From assembly GCF_000484535.1 (NCBI RefSeq), contig NC_022600.1, forward strand, positions 4,332,234-4,396,233: 64,000 nt of DNA, in the 5' to 3' direction. The notes beneath the pieces were generated by a model. The model saw only the letters and a program-made list of their open reading frames with translations, ran no database searches and was not told the DNA's origin. This stretch comes from Gloeobacter kilaueensis JS1 (GTDB taxonomy: Bacteria; Cyanobacteriota; Cyanobacteriia; Gloeobacterales; Gloeobacteraceae). This document shows positions 1 through 10,127 of the stretch, piece by piece. How positions within the stretch are numbered: the first letter of the stretch is position 1; each line of letters starts with the position of its first letter. The position numbers were made by a program, and so were the translations under genes.

Positions 1-1073
1 GGGTCGCTCTCGCCCTCTAGAGCTTCGAGCGCCTCGCGGTGCAGCGCCAGCGAGCGCGGATAATCGCCCAGCAACCGGGCGGTGTAACCCAGCAAATTGA
101 GCAGCTTCGCCTTTTCGATGGGCGTCGAGCCGAGGCGCAGCGGTTCGCCCATGTAGGTGAGGGCCGCCCGCAGGTACGGCCCGTCGAAGATGGCCAATAG
201 CCCGCCGTAAAGGGGAAAGTACGGCTGGGAGGCAAAGGCGCGCAGGATCTGCAGGGCGTTTTGAAAGCTCGCCTCCGAGAGGGCGGACTGGCGGACCAGG
301 GCCTGGGCAAAGTCGGCCCAAAAGATTGCAAAGGTGAGAAAGGTCGAAGCGAGGACGGCGACGCGGGAGGTGGCAGGCAGGTTCGGATAGCGCTGCTCGA
401 AGGAGCGGACCAGATGGCGCTCGATGCGCCGCAGCAGAACCGTCAATTCAATCCAGCCCAGCGCGTCGAGCGATTCAGCCGCCAGAAAGTCCCTGGCGCT
501 TTCGCCCCGGTCGAGGGCCTCTAGAAGCGTGCGGGCCGTACCAACAGGCAAAAGCGCCGCCCAACTGCCCCAGGGGCCAGTGCGGGTAAAACCGAGGGTG
601 CTGTTGCCGGTGTAGAGCCAGTCGAGCAGATTTGCCTCGATCCGCAAGTAGACCGCCAGGCTCTGGCGCAGGCTCACGGCCAGCTCGACTGGCAGCCCTT
701 CTCGCTTCTCAAGCAGGGCGGCGACTTTTTGCCACTCGTCGTCAGAAAGAGCGAGCCTGCCGTTCGGGTCCATGCCGTTCACCAGCAAAGCGGGCCACTC
801 CTCCGTCCCGGCACTGGCCAGTTCGCGAATGAACTGCCTGAGCTGCAACTCGCGCTCGTTGGCCGACTGCAACTCCCGCCAGACACGGGCGATGAGCCTG
901 AGCGTGCGCGCTGCACTCGATTCGCTCGGGGTCGTCGCCACAAGCCGCTCCAGAAAAATCTCGAACTCGGGAGCCATCTCGAAGAGGACCGGCTTGAGCA
1001 GATGGGCGATCGCCGCCGGCGAGCGGGCCGTGCGCGCCTGGGCAATGATGCGCTCAAAGTGTTCGTCTGACAT
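1..1073 (-). CDS. Helical protein with TPR-like C-terminal part, 3' end outside window
   Basis: The frame is open from an ATG at 1073 down to the window edge (357 codons visible), beginning MSDEHFERIIAQARTARSP. It is Leu/Ala/Glu-rich and predicted almost wholly helical. Near the visible end, the stretch with LLNLLGYTARLLGDYPRSLAL followed by HREALEAL has the spacing of a tetratricopeptide repeat, so more repeats probably follow beyond the window. No enzyme motif, signal peptide or convincing membrane segment is seen. It is divergent from the alpha/beta hydrolase at 1182, with about 110 bp between the starts. Function unknown; TPRs suggest a protein-protein interaction role (inference). The frame is clear from codon pattern; the family is not recognised. 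Confidence 0.75.
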   Translation of the reverse strand, partial: MSDEHFERIIAQARTARSPAAIAHLLKPVLFEMAPEFEIFLERLVATTPSESSAARTLRLIARVWRELQSANERELQLRQFIRELASAGTEEWPALLVNGMDPNGRLALSDDEWQKVAALLEKREGLPVELAVSLRQSLAVYLRIEANLLDWLYTGNSTLGFTRTGPWGSWAALLPVGTARTLLEALDRGESARDFLAAESLDALGWIELTVLLRRIERHLVRSFEQRYPNLPATSRVAVLASTFLTFAIFWADFAQALVRQSALSEASFQNALQILRAFASQPYFPLYGGLLAIFDGPYLRAALTYMGEPLRLGSTPIEKAKLLNLLGYTARLLGDYPRSLALHREALEALEGESD

Positions 1074-1181
1074 CGGACTTCCTGCCGGGCATCGTTCATC
1101 CTATCGCCTGCAGGGGGCAGGTGACGGACGGGCCGCCCCTGGTACAATCAAGTGTAAATCTTTGTAAAGAAAGGGACCGGA

Positions 1182-2087
1182 ATGCTCGCCGACCTCAAGC
1201 CGACTTCGACCGTAGAAAGCTTCTGGCAGTGGCGCGCTCACCGCATCTGCTACTGGCAGGCGGGACCGGGGGATACTGACGAGGCTCCGGTGGTTCTGCT
1301 GCACGGCTTCGGGGGCTGCGTCGGGCACTGGCGCAAGAATATTGGCGAGCTGGCTACAGGGCGGCGGGTCTACGCCCTCGACTGGCTGGGCTTTGGCGCT
1401 TCTGACAAGCCGGATGTGCGCTACAGCATCGATCTGTGGCAGGAACAGTTGATCGATTTTTGCGAGCAGGTGGTGGGCACACCGGCGGTCCTGGTCGGCA
1501 ATTCGATCGGGGCGCTGGTGGCCCTCAGCACAACCGCCCATCGGCCCGAGCGCGTCGCGGCGACGGCCCTGCTCAACTGCGCCGGTGGGCTTACCCACCG
1601 CCCTGAAGAACTGCCGTTGCTGGTGCGGCCCATCATGGGAGCGATGCAGGTGGTGCTGCGCATTCCTGGCCTGGCGGAACGTTTCTTTGACTACGCCCGC
1701 TCAAAGCACAACATCCGCAACACGCTCCGCCAGGTCTACGGCAACGGCGAGGCGGTGAGCGACGAACTGGTGGAGATGCTCTACCGGCCCTCCACCGATC
1801 CCGGAGCGGCAAAGGTCTTTGTCTCGGTACTCACCGCCGAGGCCGGTCCCACCCCCGAGGAACTGCTGCCGCTGGTGCGCACGCCGCTCCTCATTCTCTG
1901 GGGCGAAAAAGACCCCTGGACGCCCATCGCCCGTGGCCGCACCTTCAGCGACTACGCTCCCCAGGCGCGCTTTGTCGCCCTGCCGGGGCTGGGCCACTGC
2001 CCCCACGACGAGGACGCGCTGCGGGTAAACGCGATCTTGAAGGAGTGGCTGGCGAGCATCGACTCTGGGGCCCTACGGGGCGAGTAG
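1182..2087 (+). CDS. Alpha/beta-fold hydrolase
   Basis: A 301-residue single-domain alpha/beta hydrolase. The HGFGG oxyanion-hole motif is at residues 41-45, the nucleophile elbow GNSIGA places the catalytic Ser at 108, and Asp244 (in WGEKDPW) and His272 (in GLGHC) complete the triad. The family includes esterases, epoxide hydrolases, haloperoxidases and MenH-like C-C hydrolases; the sequence alone does not give the substrate. There is no signal peptide, so it is probably cytoplasmic. GGGACCGGA precedes the ATG. Its last 15 nt overlap, tail to tail, the 3' end of the RNase J gene on the other strand, so no terminator fits between them. Identity of the fold is secure; specific activity is not. 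Confidence 0.9.
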   Translation: MLADLKPTSTVESFWQWRAHRICYWQAGPGDTDEAPVVLLHGFGGCVGHWRKNIGELATGRRVYALDWLGFGASDKPDVRYSIDLWQEQLIDFCEQVVGTPAVLVGNSIGALVALSTTAHRPERVAATALLNCAGGLTHRPEELPLLVRPIMGAMQVVLRIPGLAERFFDYARSKHNIRNTLRQVYGNGEAVSDELVEMLYRPSTDPGAAKVFVSVLTAEAGPTPEELLPLVRTPLLILWGEKDPWTPIARGRTFSDYAPQARFVALPGLGHCPHDEDALRVNAILKEWLASIDSGALRGE

Positions 2088-3860
2088 CGCCTCGGCCTCG
2101 CCGCGCACGGGCGGCAGGGATGGCAGGACAGCCGCTGAATCGACCTGGGGCGTCTGGAGGAGCACCTGGATGAGCGGGTAGCTCTGGAGCATCTCGCGGA
2201 TCACCTGCTTGACGGTGCGCTCCAGTAACTGGCGAATCGCCATCCAGTCGTACTGCTCCGGCTCGCCCGCCTCCCCTGGCAGCCGAAATTCACCGAAGCG
2301 CTCCTGGGCACGCACCAGGGCGGTGCGGATCACATCTTCGAGGTTGCGCGTCTCAGCGGAGCGGGCGACGGCCTTGACGGCGATCTGGGGCCGGGCGGCA
2401 AAGGTGGCCTGGGGCGTGAGGGCAATGGCGACGGCGACAAAGCCATCTTCTGCCAGGCGCTGGCGCTCCTTGAGCACGTTGTCGTTGACCATCGAAGAGC
2501 GACTGGCATCGACCAGATCGATCCCGGCTGGAATCTTATCGACGATCCGGATCGCTTCGGGAGTGAGGCCGACCACATCGCCGTTCTCGGTAAGGACGAT
2601 ATTTTCAGCCGGCACCCCCATCTCCCGGGCAGTCTGGGCGTGGCGGCGGATCATCCGGTACTCGCCGTGGCAGGGGAAGAAAAAGCGGGGCCGGGTGAGG
2701 GCCAGCATCAGCTTTTGATCTTCGATCGCCCCGTGGCCGCTCACGTGAATACCGCGCTCCTTGCCGTAGATCACGTTCGCTCCGAGCTGCATCAGCCGAT
2801 CGACGACGCGCACGACGCTTATCGTGTTGCCGGGGATCGGGTTGGCCGAGAAGATCACCGTGTCGCCGGTCTTGATCTTGACCTGGCGGTGCTCGCCCTT
2901 GGAGATGCGGGTGAGGGCTGACATCGGCTCACCCTGGGAGCCGGTGGTGAGCACCAGCACCTGCTCAGGAGGCAGGCCGTTCGTCACCGGCACCGGCTGG
3001 AGCAGCGATTCGGGAAAGTCGGCAAGCAGACCCAGGGATTTGGCCTTGGCGATCATGTTGAGCATCGAGTGGCCGACGACGCTCACAGTTCTGCCGGTCT
3101 TTTGAGCGATCTCAAGCAGCATGTTGATGCGGTGGACCGACGAGGCGAAGGTGGTGACGATCACCCGGCCCGGCGCTTCTTTGATGTAGCGCTCAAGATT
3201 CGGGTAGACCGAGCGCTCGGAGGGCGTAAAACCCGGTACCTCGGCGTTGGTCGAGTCGCTGATTAAACACAGCACGCCCTTCTCGCCGTGCTCGGCGAGC
3301 TTTTGATAGTCGAACTTGCGGCCATCCACCGGCGTGTGGTCGAACTTGAAGTCGCCGGTGTGGATCACGACGCCCACCGGGGTGTGGATGGCGAGGGTAT
3401 ACGAATCGGCGATCGAGTGGGTGTTCTGCAGGTACTCGACTAAAAAGTACTTGCCGACGCGCACGGTGCTGCGGGGACCGACGCTGACAAGTTCGGTGCG
3501 GTTTAAGAGTTCCGCTTCTTTGAGCTTGTCACCGAGGAGCGCCAGGGCCAGGCGCGGTCCGTAGATCACCGGGATGCGCAGGCGCTGGAGGTGATAAGGG
3601 ATGCCGCCGATGTGGTCCTCGTGGCCGTGGGTGACGACCATGCCCATCACCTTGTCCTGGTTTTCGATGAGCCAGTCGATGTTGGGCAGCACGAGATTGA
3701 CGCCGTGCATCTCCTCGGTCGGAAACGAGAGACCACCGTCGAGGAGCATGATCTCGTCGTTGTACTGAAAGATCCAGGTGTTCTTGCCAATTTCGCCCAG
3801 ACCGCCCAGGGGAATGATCTTCAGGGGAGAGGTTGTGTGTGTGTTCAAGTTTTCAGCCAT
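2073..3860 (-). CDS. rnj: Ribonuclease J
   Basis: A 595-residue metallo-beta-lactamase/beta-CASP ribonuclease. The N-terminal domain carries HGHEDH (His78, His80, Asp82, His83) for the two zinc ions, followed by the beta-CASP segment with SDSTNAE, TTGSQGEP and the HVSGHG motif, and the C-terminal RNase J domain ends in a region rich in Gln/Arg. RNase J is a 5'-3' exo- and endoribonuclease in bulk mRNA turnover and rRNA maturation. It is third in the run asd-dapA-rnj, an order widely kept in cyanobacteria; a 46-nt gap separates it from dapA. The start has AGGATGCCTC before the ATG. Length is typical of the cyanobacterial enzyme. Confidence 0.96.
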   Translation of the reverse strand: MAENLNTHTTSPLKIIPLGGLGEIGKNTWIFQYNDEIMLLDGGLSFPTEEMHGVNLVLPNIDWLIENQDKVMGMVVTHGHEDHIGGIPYHLQRLRIPVIYGPRLALALLGDKLKEAELLNRTELVSVGPRSTVRVGKYFLVEYLQNTHSIADSYTLAIHTPVGVVIHTGDFKFDHTPVDGRKFDYQKLAEHGEKGVLCLISDSTNAEVPGFTPSERSVYPNLERYIKEAPGRVIVTTFASSVHRINMLLEIAQKTGRTVSVVGHSMLNMIAKAKSLGLLADFPESLLQPVPVTNGLPPEQVLVLTTGSQGEPMSALTRISKGEHRQVKIKTGDTVIFSANPIPGNTISVVRVVDRLMQLGANVIYGKERGIHVSGHGAIEDQKLMLALTRPRFFFPCHGEYRMIRRHAQTAREMGVPAENIVLTENGDVVGLTPEAIRIVDKIPAGIDLVDASRSSMVNDNVLKERQRLAEDGFVAVAIALTPQATFAARPQIAVKAVARSAETRNLEDVIRTALVRAQERFGEFRLPGEAGEPEQYDWMAIRQLLERTVKQVIREMLQSYPLIQVLLQTPQVDSAAVLPSLPPVRGEAEALLAP

Positions 3861-3906
3861 GAGGCATCCTGTAGAGTTGTGTAGAGATTTGCGAAGACCG
3901 TTGTGC

Positions 3907-4788
3907 CTAATCGAGCAGTTGCAACTGGCGCAACAGAGTTTCTAGTCGTTCGCGCAGCGAGTCGCTGCCGGTGGTCAAAGGCAGACGTAGAGCCGAGACA
4001 TCCCAGCCGCGCAAAGAAAGGGCGAGTTTGACCGGGATCGGATTGGTGTCCCAAAAAAGACCGCGAAACAGAGGAAAAAGCTGCAGGTGCGTGCGGACCG
4101 CTTCGGCGGTGCGGCCCTCTTCAAAGGCGCGGATCATCCGTTGGATGGCTTCACCGGCGATGTGGGAGGCGATGCTGACCACGCCGGTGGCACCGACGGC
4201 GAGCATCGGCAGCGTCAGCGAGTCGTCGCCGCTGTAGATGACAAAGTCGAGCGGGGTGCGCAGGCGGACCTCGCTCACCTGATCGAGCGAACCGCTCGCC
4301 TCTTTGATGGCGACGATATTATCGACGGCGGCCAGGCGGGCGACGGTCTCGGGGGCGAGGTTGACGCCGGTGCGGCCAGGAATGTTGTAGAGGATGACCG
4401 GCAATTCGGTCGCGGCGGCGATGGCCCTGAAGTGGGCGTAAAGCCCTTCTTGATTGGGCTTGTTGTAGTAGGGGCAGACCTGCAGTGAGCCGTCGAGGCC
4501 GAGGCTCGCCGCCTTGCGCGTCGCGTCGATCGCCTCGTGGGTCGAGTTGGAGCCGGTGCCGGCGACGACCTTGCCCCGGCCCGCCACCGCCTGCTGGACG
4601 ACTTTAAAGAGTTCGTACTCTTCTTGCCAGCTTAAAGTCGGCGACTCGCCGGTGGTGCCGCAGACGACGAGGGTATCGCTGCCGTGGGTGACCAGATAAT
4701 CGGCCAGTTTTTCGGTGAGGGCGTAGTTGACGTTGCCTTCGCCGTCGAAGGGGGTGATCATCGCCGTCAGAACCCTGCCAAAGCTCAC
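3907..4788 (-). CDS. dapA: 4-hydroxy-tetrahydrodipicolinate synthase
   Basis: A 293-residue (beta/alpha)8 class I aldolase that condenses pyruvate with aspartate semialdehyde, the first committed step of the lysine/diaminopimelate branch. [11 protein letters not shown] (residues 43-53) is the pyruvate-binding signature, Tyr134 lies in LYNIPGRTG, and the Schiff-base Lys162 is in AIKEASG. Its GTG start overlaps the asd stop codon (GTGA, 4 nt) and a strong GGAGG lies just upstream inside asd, so translation is probably coupled. Asd makes the aldehyde that DapA uses, so the pair is a direct pathway cassette supplying peptidoglycan and lysine precursors. Confidence 0.97.
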   Translation of the reverse strand: MSFGRVLTAMITPFDGEGNVNYALTEKLADYLVTHGSDTLVVCGTTGESPTLSWQEEYELFKVVQQAVAGRGKVVAGTGSNSTHEAIDATRKAASLGLDGSLQVCPYYNKPNQEGLYAHFRAIAAATELPVILYNIPGRTGVNLAPETVARLAAVDNIVAIKEASGSLDQVSEVRLRTPLDFVIYSGDDSLTLPMLAVGATGVVSIASHIAGEAIQRMIRAFEEGRTAEAVRTHLQLFPLFRGLFWDTNPIPVKLALSLRGWDVSALRLPLTTGSDSLRERLETLLRQLQLLD

Positions 4789-5798
4789 AGCCCACCTCCT
4801 GCGAGCGCTTCGGCGATCTGTACGGCGTTGAGGGCCGCTCCCTTGCGCAGCTGATCGCCGCTCAACCAGAGATCGAGGGCGTGGTCGCAGGAGAGATCCT
4901 GGCGGATGCGGCCCACCAGCACCGGGTCTTTGCCGCTCGCCTCGATGGGCATCGGGAAGTGGTTGCGCTGCCAGTCTTCGACCAGGTGGACGCCGGGCGC
5001 TGCGCTTAAAGCCGCAAGCGCCTCCTCGAGCGCAAAAGGTTCAGCAAATTCGATGTTGACCGCCTCGGAGTGGGCGCGCAGCACCGGTACCCGCACGCAG
5101 GTGACGGCAATGCGCAAAGTATCGTCGTGGAAGATGCGCCGCGTCTCGTAGATGAGCTTGCGCTCTTCGGCGCAGTAGTGGTCCGCGCCGATCGCCGAGT
5201 CGTGGGGGAAAAGATTGAAGGCGATCGGATGGGGAAAGACTTCGCAGGTGAACTCTTCGTCCGCGAGAATCTGGCGCGACTGGCGCAACAGTTCGCTCAT
5301 GCCCGCCGCCCCCGCTCCGGAGGCCGCCTGGTAGGTCGAGACGACCACCCGCCGGATCGCATGGCGGCGGTGCAGGGGCCAGAGGGCCACCACCAGCAAG
5401 ATCGTCGAGCAGTTGGGATTGGCGACGATCCCGGCGTGGTGCTTGAGGTCGGCCAGATTGACCTCAGGAACGACCAGGGGCACATCCGGGTCGAGGCGAA
5501 AGGCGCTGGAATTGTCGATGAAGACCGCCCCCGCCTCGACGATCGTCCGGGCATACTGGCGCGAAAGGTCCGCTTCGGTTGCCCCAAGCACGATGTCAAT
5601 GTCTTTGATCGCCCCTGGCGTCAGCGGCTCCACCGGCACCGCTTCGCCTGCGAACGCAATCTGCCTGCCGACGGAGCGCTCGGAGGCAAGCAGTTTGAGA
5701 CTGGCGAGGGGAAAGCGGCGTTGCTCCAGCAGATGAACCATCTCGGTGCCGACTGCCCCGGTAGCCCCGAGAACAGCGACACGATATGTGTCAGTCAA
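4785..5798 (-). CDS. asd: Aspartate-semialdehyde dehydrogenase
   Basis: A 337-residue NADP-dependent dehydrogenase that reduces aspartyl phosphate to aspartate semialdehyde. It has the N-terminal nucleotide-binding GATGAVG (residues 11-17), IDNSSAFR, and the catalytic Cys130 in NPNCST. The best start is TTG at 5798, since a near-consensus AAGGAGG stands four bases upstream and no ATG lies between it and the Rossmann motif. It heads the asd-dapA-rnj run, feeding its product to the overlapping dapA. The 130 bp upstream, up to the histidine kinase stop, should carry the promoter. Confidence 0.96.
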   Translation of the reverse strand: MTDTYRVAVLGATGAVGTEMVHLLEQRRFPLASLKLLASERSVGRQIAFAGEAVPVEPLTPGAIKDIDIVLGATEADLSRQYARTIVEAGAVFIDNSSAFRLDPDVPLVVPEVNLADLKHHAGIVANPNCSTILLVVALWPLHRRHAIRRVVVSTYQAASGAGAAGMSELLRQSRQILADEEFTCEVFPHPIAFNLFPHDSAIGADHYCAEERKLIYETRRIFHDDTLRIAVTCVRVPVLRAHSEAVNIEFAEPFALEEALAALSAAPGVHLVEDWQRNHFPMPIEASGKDPVLVGRIRQDLSCDHALDLWLSGDQLRKGAALNAVQIAEALAGGGL

Positions 5799-5928
5799 TC
5801 GTCCTCCTTAGCGGGTGTGTTCGTAAGATTTTCCAAAAAATGATCTGTATACCTGGGCGGTTTATCTTTTGTTTCATAAGCTTACTCCTATTCTAAGCGC
5901 GTCGGCCCGCGACTCGCCAGCCGGGTTC

Positions 5929-8900
5929 TTACTCGGAGGCTGCCATCGCGTCGAGGCGTCGCTTTAAAGTCTCGTCGAGCAACGCCAGCAATTCGTCGAT
6001 GCTCTGGGCCCCTTTTTTGAGAATCTGCTCGGTCTGCTGGGCAAGCAGGGTCCGGCGCTGCTCGTCGGTGAGGTCCATCGCACTCAGGATGATCACCGGC
6101 AGGTGCTTGCCCCCCGGCAGGCTTCTGAGGCGGCTGAGCACCTCGAAGCCATCCATCTGGGGCATCATCAGATCGAGGATGACCAGCTGGGGAACGTGAT
6201 TTTCGAGGTAGTCGAGGGCTTCGGGACCGGAGGCGGCGAGTACTACCCGGTAGCCCTCGTCGCGCAAGCAGGCGGCCAGGTACTCGCGGTTGTCGGCGAT
6301 GTCATCGACCACCAGGATCGCTTCGCCCTCCGGCTGCACGCGGCGGCTTCTAAGAACCGCCAGCAGGCTCTCCTGGCCGACGGGCCGGGTGAGAAAGTCC
6401 GCAAGTCCCAGCGGAATCGCCAGGCCCTGCTCGCCCACGACGCTCTGCAGCAAGATTGGCGTGCTCATCGTCGCCGGGTCGGTGCGCAGCTCGAAGAGCA
6501 CCTTCCACAGATCCATACTCGGTAGAGCCGGATCGAGGACGATCGCGTCGGGTTGCTCGATGCGGGCGATCTGAATCCCTTCGATGCTGTCGGGAGCAAA
6601 CAACAGCCGATAGGGCCGCTCGGCGAGGCGGGTGGCAATCAGTTGCTGCACCTGCAGGTCGTCCTCGATGATCAGCACCTTGGGCGGGCTGGTTCTGGGC
6701 GGGCGCGATGCCGCTGGGGGCGGTCCATCCGGCAGGCGGACGGTGAAAGTGCTGCCTTCGCCGACAACGCTTGCCAGTTCGATCTGACCGCCCATCAAGT
6801 TGACTAGGCGCTTGCAGATGGCAAGTCCCAGTCCGGTGCCCGCCTGGCGCACCGCCGCCCCTTCGAGGCGGCTGAATTCGTCGAAGACCTTGCCCTGCTG
6901 CTCAGCGGCGATGCCGATACCGGTGTCGCGCACGACGATCTCGAAGTGGCGGTCCGGCAGTTCGCGGACCCGGACACTGACCTCGCCCCGCTCGGTGTAC
7001 TTGAAGGCGTTGCTGAGCAGGTTGGTGACGATCGTGCGCAGTTGCTGGGGATCGGTGCGCACCGCCTGCAGGCTGGGGGAGACGGCGATCGCTACTTTGA
7101 GGTTCTTTTGTACCGCCAGGCTTTCGAGGGAGGCGTAGATTTCGCGAATAAAAGCTTCGAGAGCAACCGGCTGGTACTGCAGTTCGATCTTGCCCGCCTT
7201 GATCTTGGCCAGATCCAGAATGTCGTTGACCAGCCGCAGTTGAATCCGGCCATTTTGATAGATGCGCTCCAGCTGCAGCATCAGTTGCGGCTGGTCTTTG
7301 AGCAGGCTGTTGCGCATCAAAAGTTGCGAGAAGCCGAGGATGGCGTTAAGGGGCGTGCGCAACTCGTGGCTCATCGAGGCGAGAAAAGCGTTCTTTTGAC
7401 GGTCGGCTTCGAGCAACTCGCGATTTTGTTCTTCGATCTGCAGGCGCTGCTGCTCGATTTCTTCGTTGACCGCCTCCAGTTCGTTGCGCTGCATCTCCAG
7501 CTCTTCGTTGGTAATCTTGAGCGTCGAATTGAGCTCTTCCAGCTCCCGCGCCTGCTCGGCAAGGCGGGCTTCGCGCTCGCGCTCGACGGTGACATCGCGA
7601 AAGACCGTGACGACACCGTAAACCACACCCCGCTCGTCTTTGAGTGGCGAGGCGCTCACCGACACCAGAAGCGGCGTCATCCCCGCCACCCGCAGCATCA
7701 GATCGGAGCGGATCGTCGAACCGAAGCGGACCGCCCGCTGGACAGGCAACTCCTCGGCTGTGAGTTTCTCGCCCCCGGCGCTCAGCAACTCGATGCGCTT
7801 TTGCCAGCCACTATCGATCGGCTCGTCGGGCTTGAGGCCCAGAATGCGGCGACCAGCCGGGTTGATCACAAGCGGGTCGCCGGTTGAATCGGTGATCGCA
7901 ACACCGTCGGACATCTGCTCAAAGGTCGCTGCCAGCCGGGCACGGGTCTCCTCGATCGCCCGCACGCTGCGGCTGTTGAGCAGGGCAATCGCCAGGCGGC
8001 CCGCAACGCTCCCCAGCAAATTGCGCGCCTGGGGTGTGAGGGGATCGAGGCCGGCAAGAAAAAGCACACCCACCAGCTGCTGGTTGCTGATGAGCGGCCA
8101 CGCTGACAGGCTGCGCAGGGGCAGAGCACCCGCCGGTGTATTGAGTGCCAGTGGTTCCTCGCTGCCAGGCCGCTCGACGAACACCGGCTCGCGCCTGGAA
8201 GCGGCAAGGCCAATCATTCCCTCGCCCGGCTGCAGGCGCAAAGCGGGACTGTCGAGGCCACGCCCCACCTGCAGCACCAGTTGCCCGTCCTCGACAAGGT
8301 AGAGCGCGCCCAATTGCGAGTCGGTCAGCTCGCCCAGACCGGCGAGCAACCGCTCACCCAATCGCCCCAGTTCGATCTCTTCGACCAGGATCAAGTCGAG
8401 CTGTCTGAGGCCATCGAGGATGTCGCGCTCGCGCAGCGCCAGATTTTGTCTACCCAGCCGTTCGGCCATCTGGTTGAAGGTGCCCGCCAGCACAGCCAGT
8501 TCGTCTTTGCCTTGCAGCGCCTCCGCCGGGACGCGAGCAGCAAAGTTGCCCTCGCCCAGAGCCAGGGCCGTCTGCTCCAGCGCCGCCAGCGGTTCGCGCA
8601 GCTCGCGGGTAAGCCGCCAGGCAACCGTCCCGCCCACCACACCGGCAATTGCCAGAAGCCCGAAGCTCAACAGTTCGATGCGCCCCTGCCGCTCGCCAAT
8701 CTGCGCCTCGATGCGCTGAAAAAGAATAGTGTTTTGCTGCTGGAGGCTTGCGACGGCTGAGCGCACGCGGTCAAACCGCAGCTTGCCCTGGCGATTGCGC
8801 ACCGCGTCGAGCGCCGATTCTGCCTGGCCCTGACGGACCGGCTCCAGAATATTGGAGCGGACATAATCGTACCAGTCCTCCGCCGCCTGCTCGACCGCAT

Positions 8901-9282
8901 CGAGGCGCATGAGCAGCTGCTTGCGCATCGCCTCGTCGTCGAAGCGGGTCGTAAGCGGCACAATCAGTTGCCGCGTCGATTCGAGAGAATGCAGGTACTC
9001 AGCCCGCCCTTCGTAAAAGGGTCTGAGAAAAACTTCATCGCGGGCAATCACATAACCGCGTATTCCTGTCTCCTGGTTGGTCATGCCCTCGAGAATCGAA
9101 CCAAGCTGAATACTCAGCTCTCGGCTCTGGCGGTAGGACTGCTTGAGATCGCCGATTTGAGAAACAATCAACAACTGGCCAATCCCGGAGACGATCAAAA
9201 CGATACCGAGCAGAATGCCGAGGGTAATCAGCAACCGCCTGACGATCGAGGTCTGCTTGCCCGTTTTGCTTCGAGACAACAC
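5929..9282 (-). CDS. Hybrid sensor histidine kinase (CHASE3-HAMP-GAF-PAS-HisKA-HATPase-REC-REC)
   Basis: An 1117-residue membrane kinase. A first membrane helix (about residues 16-40) is followed by an extracytoplasmic CHASE3-like helical domain (QETGIRGYV), a second helix near 205-225, a HAMP linker, a GAF domain, a PAS domain, a coiled coil of heptads, the HisKA box with SMSHELRTPLNA (His near residue 640), and an ATPase domain (NAFKYT; DTGIGIA; GTGLGL). Two receivers end the protein. The first keeps its Asp in IVLDPALP but has FLTRP where the family has a conserved KP lysine; the second has a normal LVILDLMMPQMDG. GTG start. It lies 30-odd bases after a CheR-like gene on the same strand, probably co-transcribed. 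The ligand is unknown. Confidence 0.93.
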   Translation of the reverse strand: MLSRSKTGKQTSIVRRLLITLGILLGIVLIVSGIGQLLIVSQIGDLKQSYRQSRELSIQLGSILEGMTNQETGIRGYVIARDEVFLRPFYEGRAEYLHSLESTRQLIVPLTTRFDDEAMRKQLLMRLDAVEQAAEDWYDYVRSNILEPVRQGQAESALDAVRNRQGKLRFDRVRSAVASLQQQNTILFQRIEAQIGERQGRIELLSFGLLAIAGVVGGTVAWRLTRELREPLAALEQTALALGEGNFAARVPAEALQGKDELAVLAGTFNQMAERLGRQNLALRERDILDGLRQLDLILVEEIELGRLGERLLAGLGELTDSQLGALYLVEDGQLVLQVGRGLDSPALRLQPGEGMIGLAASRREPVFVERPGSEEPLALNTPAGALPLRSLSAWPLISNQQLVGVLFLAGLDPLTPQARNLLGSVAGRLAIALLNSRSVRAIEETRARLAATFEQMSDGVAITDSTGDPLVINPAGRRILGLKPDEPIDSGWQKRIELLSAGGEKLTAEELPVQRAVRFGSTIRSDLMLRVAGMTPLLVSVSASPLKDERGVVYGVVTVFRDVTVEREREARLAEQARELEELNSTLKITNEELEMQRNELEAVNEEIEQQRLQIEEQNRELLEADRQKNAFLASMSHELRTPLNAILGFSQLLMRNSLLKDQPQLMLQLERIYQNGRIQLRLVNDILDLAKIKAGKIELQYQPVALEAFIREIYASLESLAVQKNLKVAIAVSPSLQAVRTDPQQLRTIVTNLLSNAFKYTERGEVSVRVRELPDRHFEIVVRDTGIGIAAEQQGKVFDEFSRLEGAAVRQAGTGLGLAICKRLVNLMGGQIELASVVGEGSTFTVRLPDGPPPAASRPPRTSPPKVLIIEDDLQVQQLIATRLAERPYRLLFAPDSIEGIQIARIEQPDAIVLDPALPSMDLWKVLFELRTDPATMSTPILLQSVVGEQGLAIPLGLADFLTRPVGQESLLAVLRSRRVQPEGEAILVVDDIADNREYLAACLRDEGYRVVLAASGPEALDYLENHVPQLVILDLMMPQMDGFEVLSRLRSLPGGKHLPVIILSAMDLTDEQRRTLLAQQTEQILKKGAQSIDELLALLDETLKRRLDAMAASE

Positions 9283-9311
9283 TTAGAGAACTCGCGGGAT
9301 AACGTCTCTCA

Positions 9312-10127
9312 CTAAATTTCTACCTTCCGGTAGATGCAACGAGAAACAGGGTGCAACCCCAGGCTCTGGGGACGAGCAATCCATTCAGAACGCCCTATAA
9401 ATAGTATGCCCCCAATTGGCAGCGATTGGCTGAGGCGGCGGAGCAGACGGACCTGGGCGGTGCCGTTGAGATAGATAAGCAGGTTGCGGCACAAAATCAG
9501 ATCCCAGCGCCCGTGAATGGTGCGCCGAAACAGATCCTCGCAGCGAAAGGTGGCTGTCTGTCTGAGGCGTTCATCGAGGCAAAAGCGGCCCTGATCGAGC
9601 CAGCGCATGTAGGGCAGCAAAGACGACGAGAGCGGTTCGTTGCGGCTGATTAGATATTCTGCTTTCTGGGCCTGGTCGATTGCCTCCTTGCTGCAATCGC
9701 TTCCCAGCAGATGACTGCCCTCCAGACGCCCAATCCGATCGAGGCAAATGGCAAGGGAATACAGTTCCTGACCACCGGCGCAGCCCACCGACCACGCCCG
9801 CAGGGGAGCGCTACCTGTCTTGAGATCGGTTTCAAGAGCCTGCCAGCAGACCGGATCGCGAAAGAAGCTGCTGACAGAAATGGTCAGGCTCTGCAACAAG
9901 CGCTCCAGGTTCTGGGGATGCTTTTGTAAAAACTGCCGATAATCGCTCCAGCGCTCAAAACCTGCCACCTCGCGCCGGATCGCAAGGCGGCGCTCCAACT
10001 GGTGCAATTTGAAGGCAAATAGATCGACGGGGGAGATACCGGCCAACCAGTAGACAAAGCACTCCCAATCTCGATCGCTGAAGTCCGCGTCCTGCCGGCC
10101 ACTGTCTGCGCTGACAAGCGTTATCAC
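9312..10127 (-). CDS. CheR-type SAM-dependent methyltransferase
   Basis: About 271 residues with the CheR layout: a small N-terminal helical domain, then a Rossmann methyltransferase core with the SAM-binding SVGCAGGQELYSLA, the acidic LLGSDCSKEA, and DLILCRNLLIYL, the usual 'CRNVLIYF' motif. CheR enzymes methylate glutamates on chemoreceptors, but cyanobacteria also carry them next to hybrid kinases. Here it directly precedes such a kinase, so the kinase or its HAMP/coiled-coil region is the obvious candidate partner (inference). I chose the GTG at 10127 because AAGGAG stands seven bases upstream; an in-frame ATG at 10160 would add 11 residues but has no well-spaced ribosome site. No receptor or CheB is nearby. 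Confidence 0.88.
   Translation of the reverse strand: MITLVSADSGRQDADFSDRDWECFVYWLAGISPVDLFAFKLHQLERRLAIRREVAGFERWSDYRQFLQKHPQNLERLLQSLTISVSSFFRDPVCWQALETDLKTGSAPLRAWSVGCAGGQELYSLAICLDRIGRLEGSHLLGSDCSKEAIDQAQKAEYLISRNEPLSSSLLPYMRWLDQGRFCLDERLRQTATFRCEDLFRRTIHGRWDLILCRNLLIYLNGTAQVRLLRRLSQSLPIGGILFIGRSEWIARPQSLGLHPVSRCIYRKVEI

Noticed and set aside
2073-2087. Overlap of the alpha/beta hydrolase and RNase J 3' ends as an antisense regulatory unit.
   Set aside because: Short tail-to-tail overlaps are frequent here (RidA/trpD, UvrC-like/DUF1232, 37336-37339), so this one has no special meaning.
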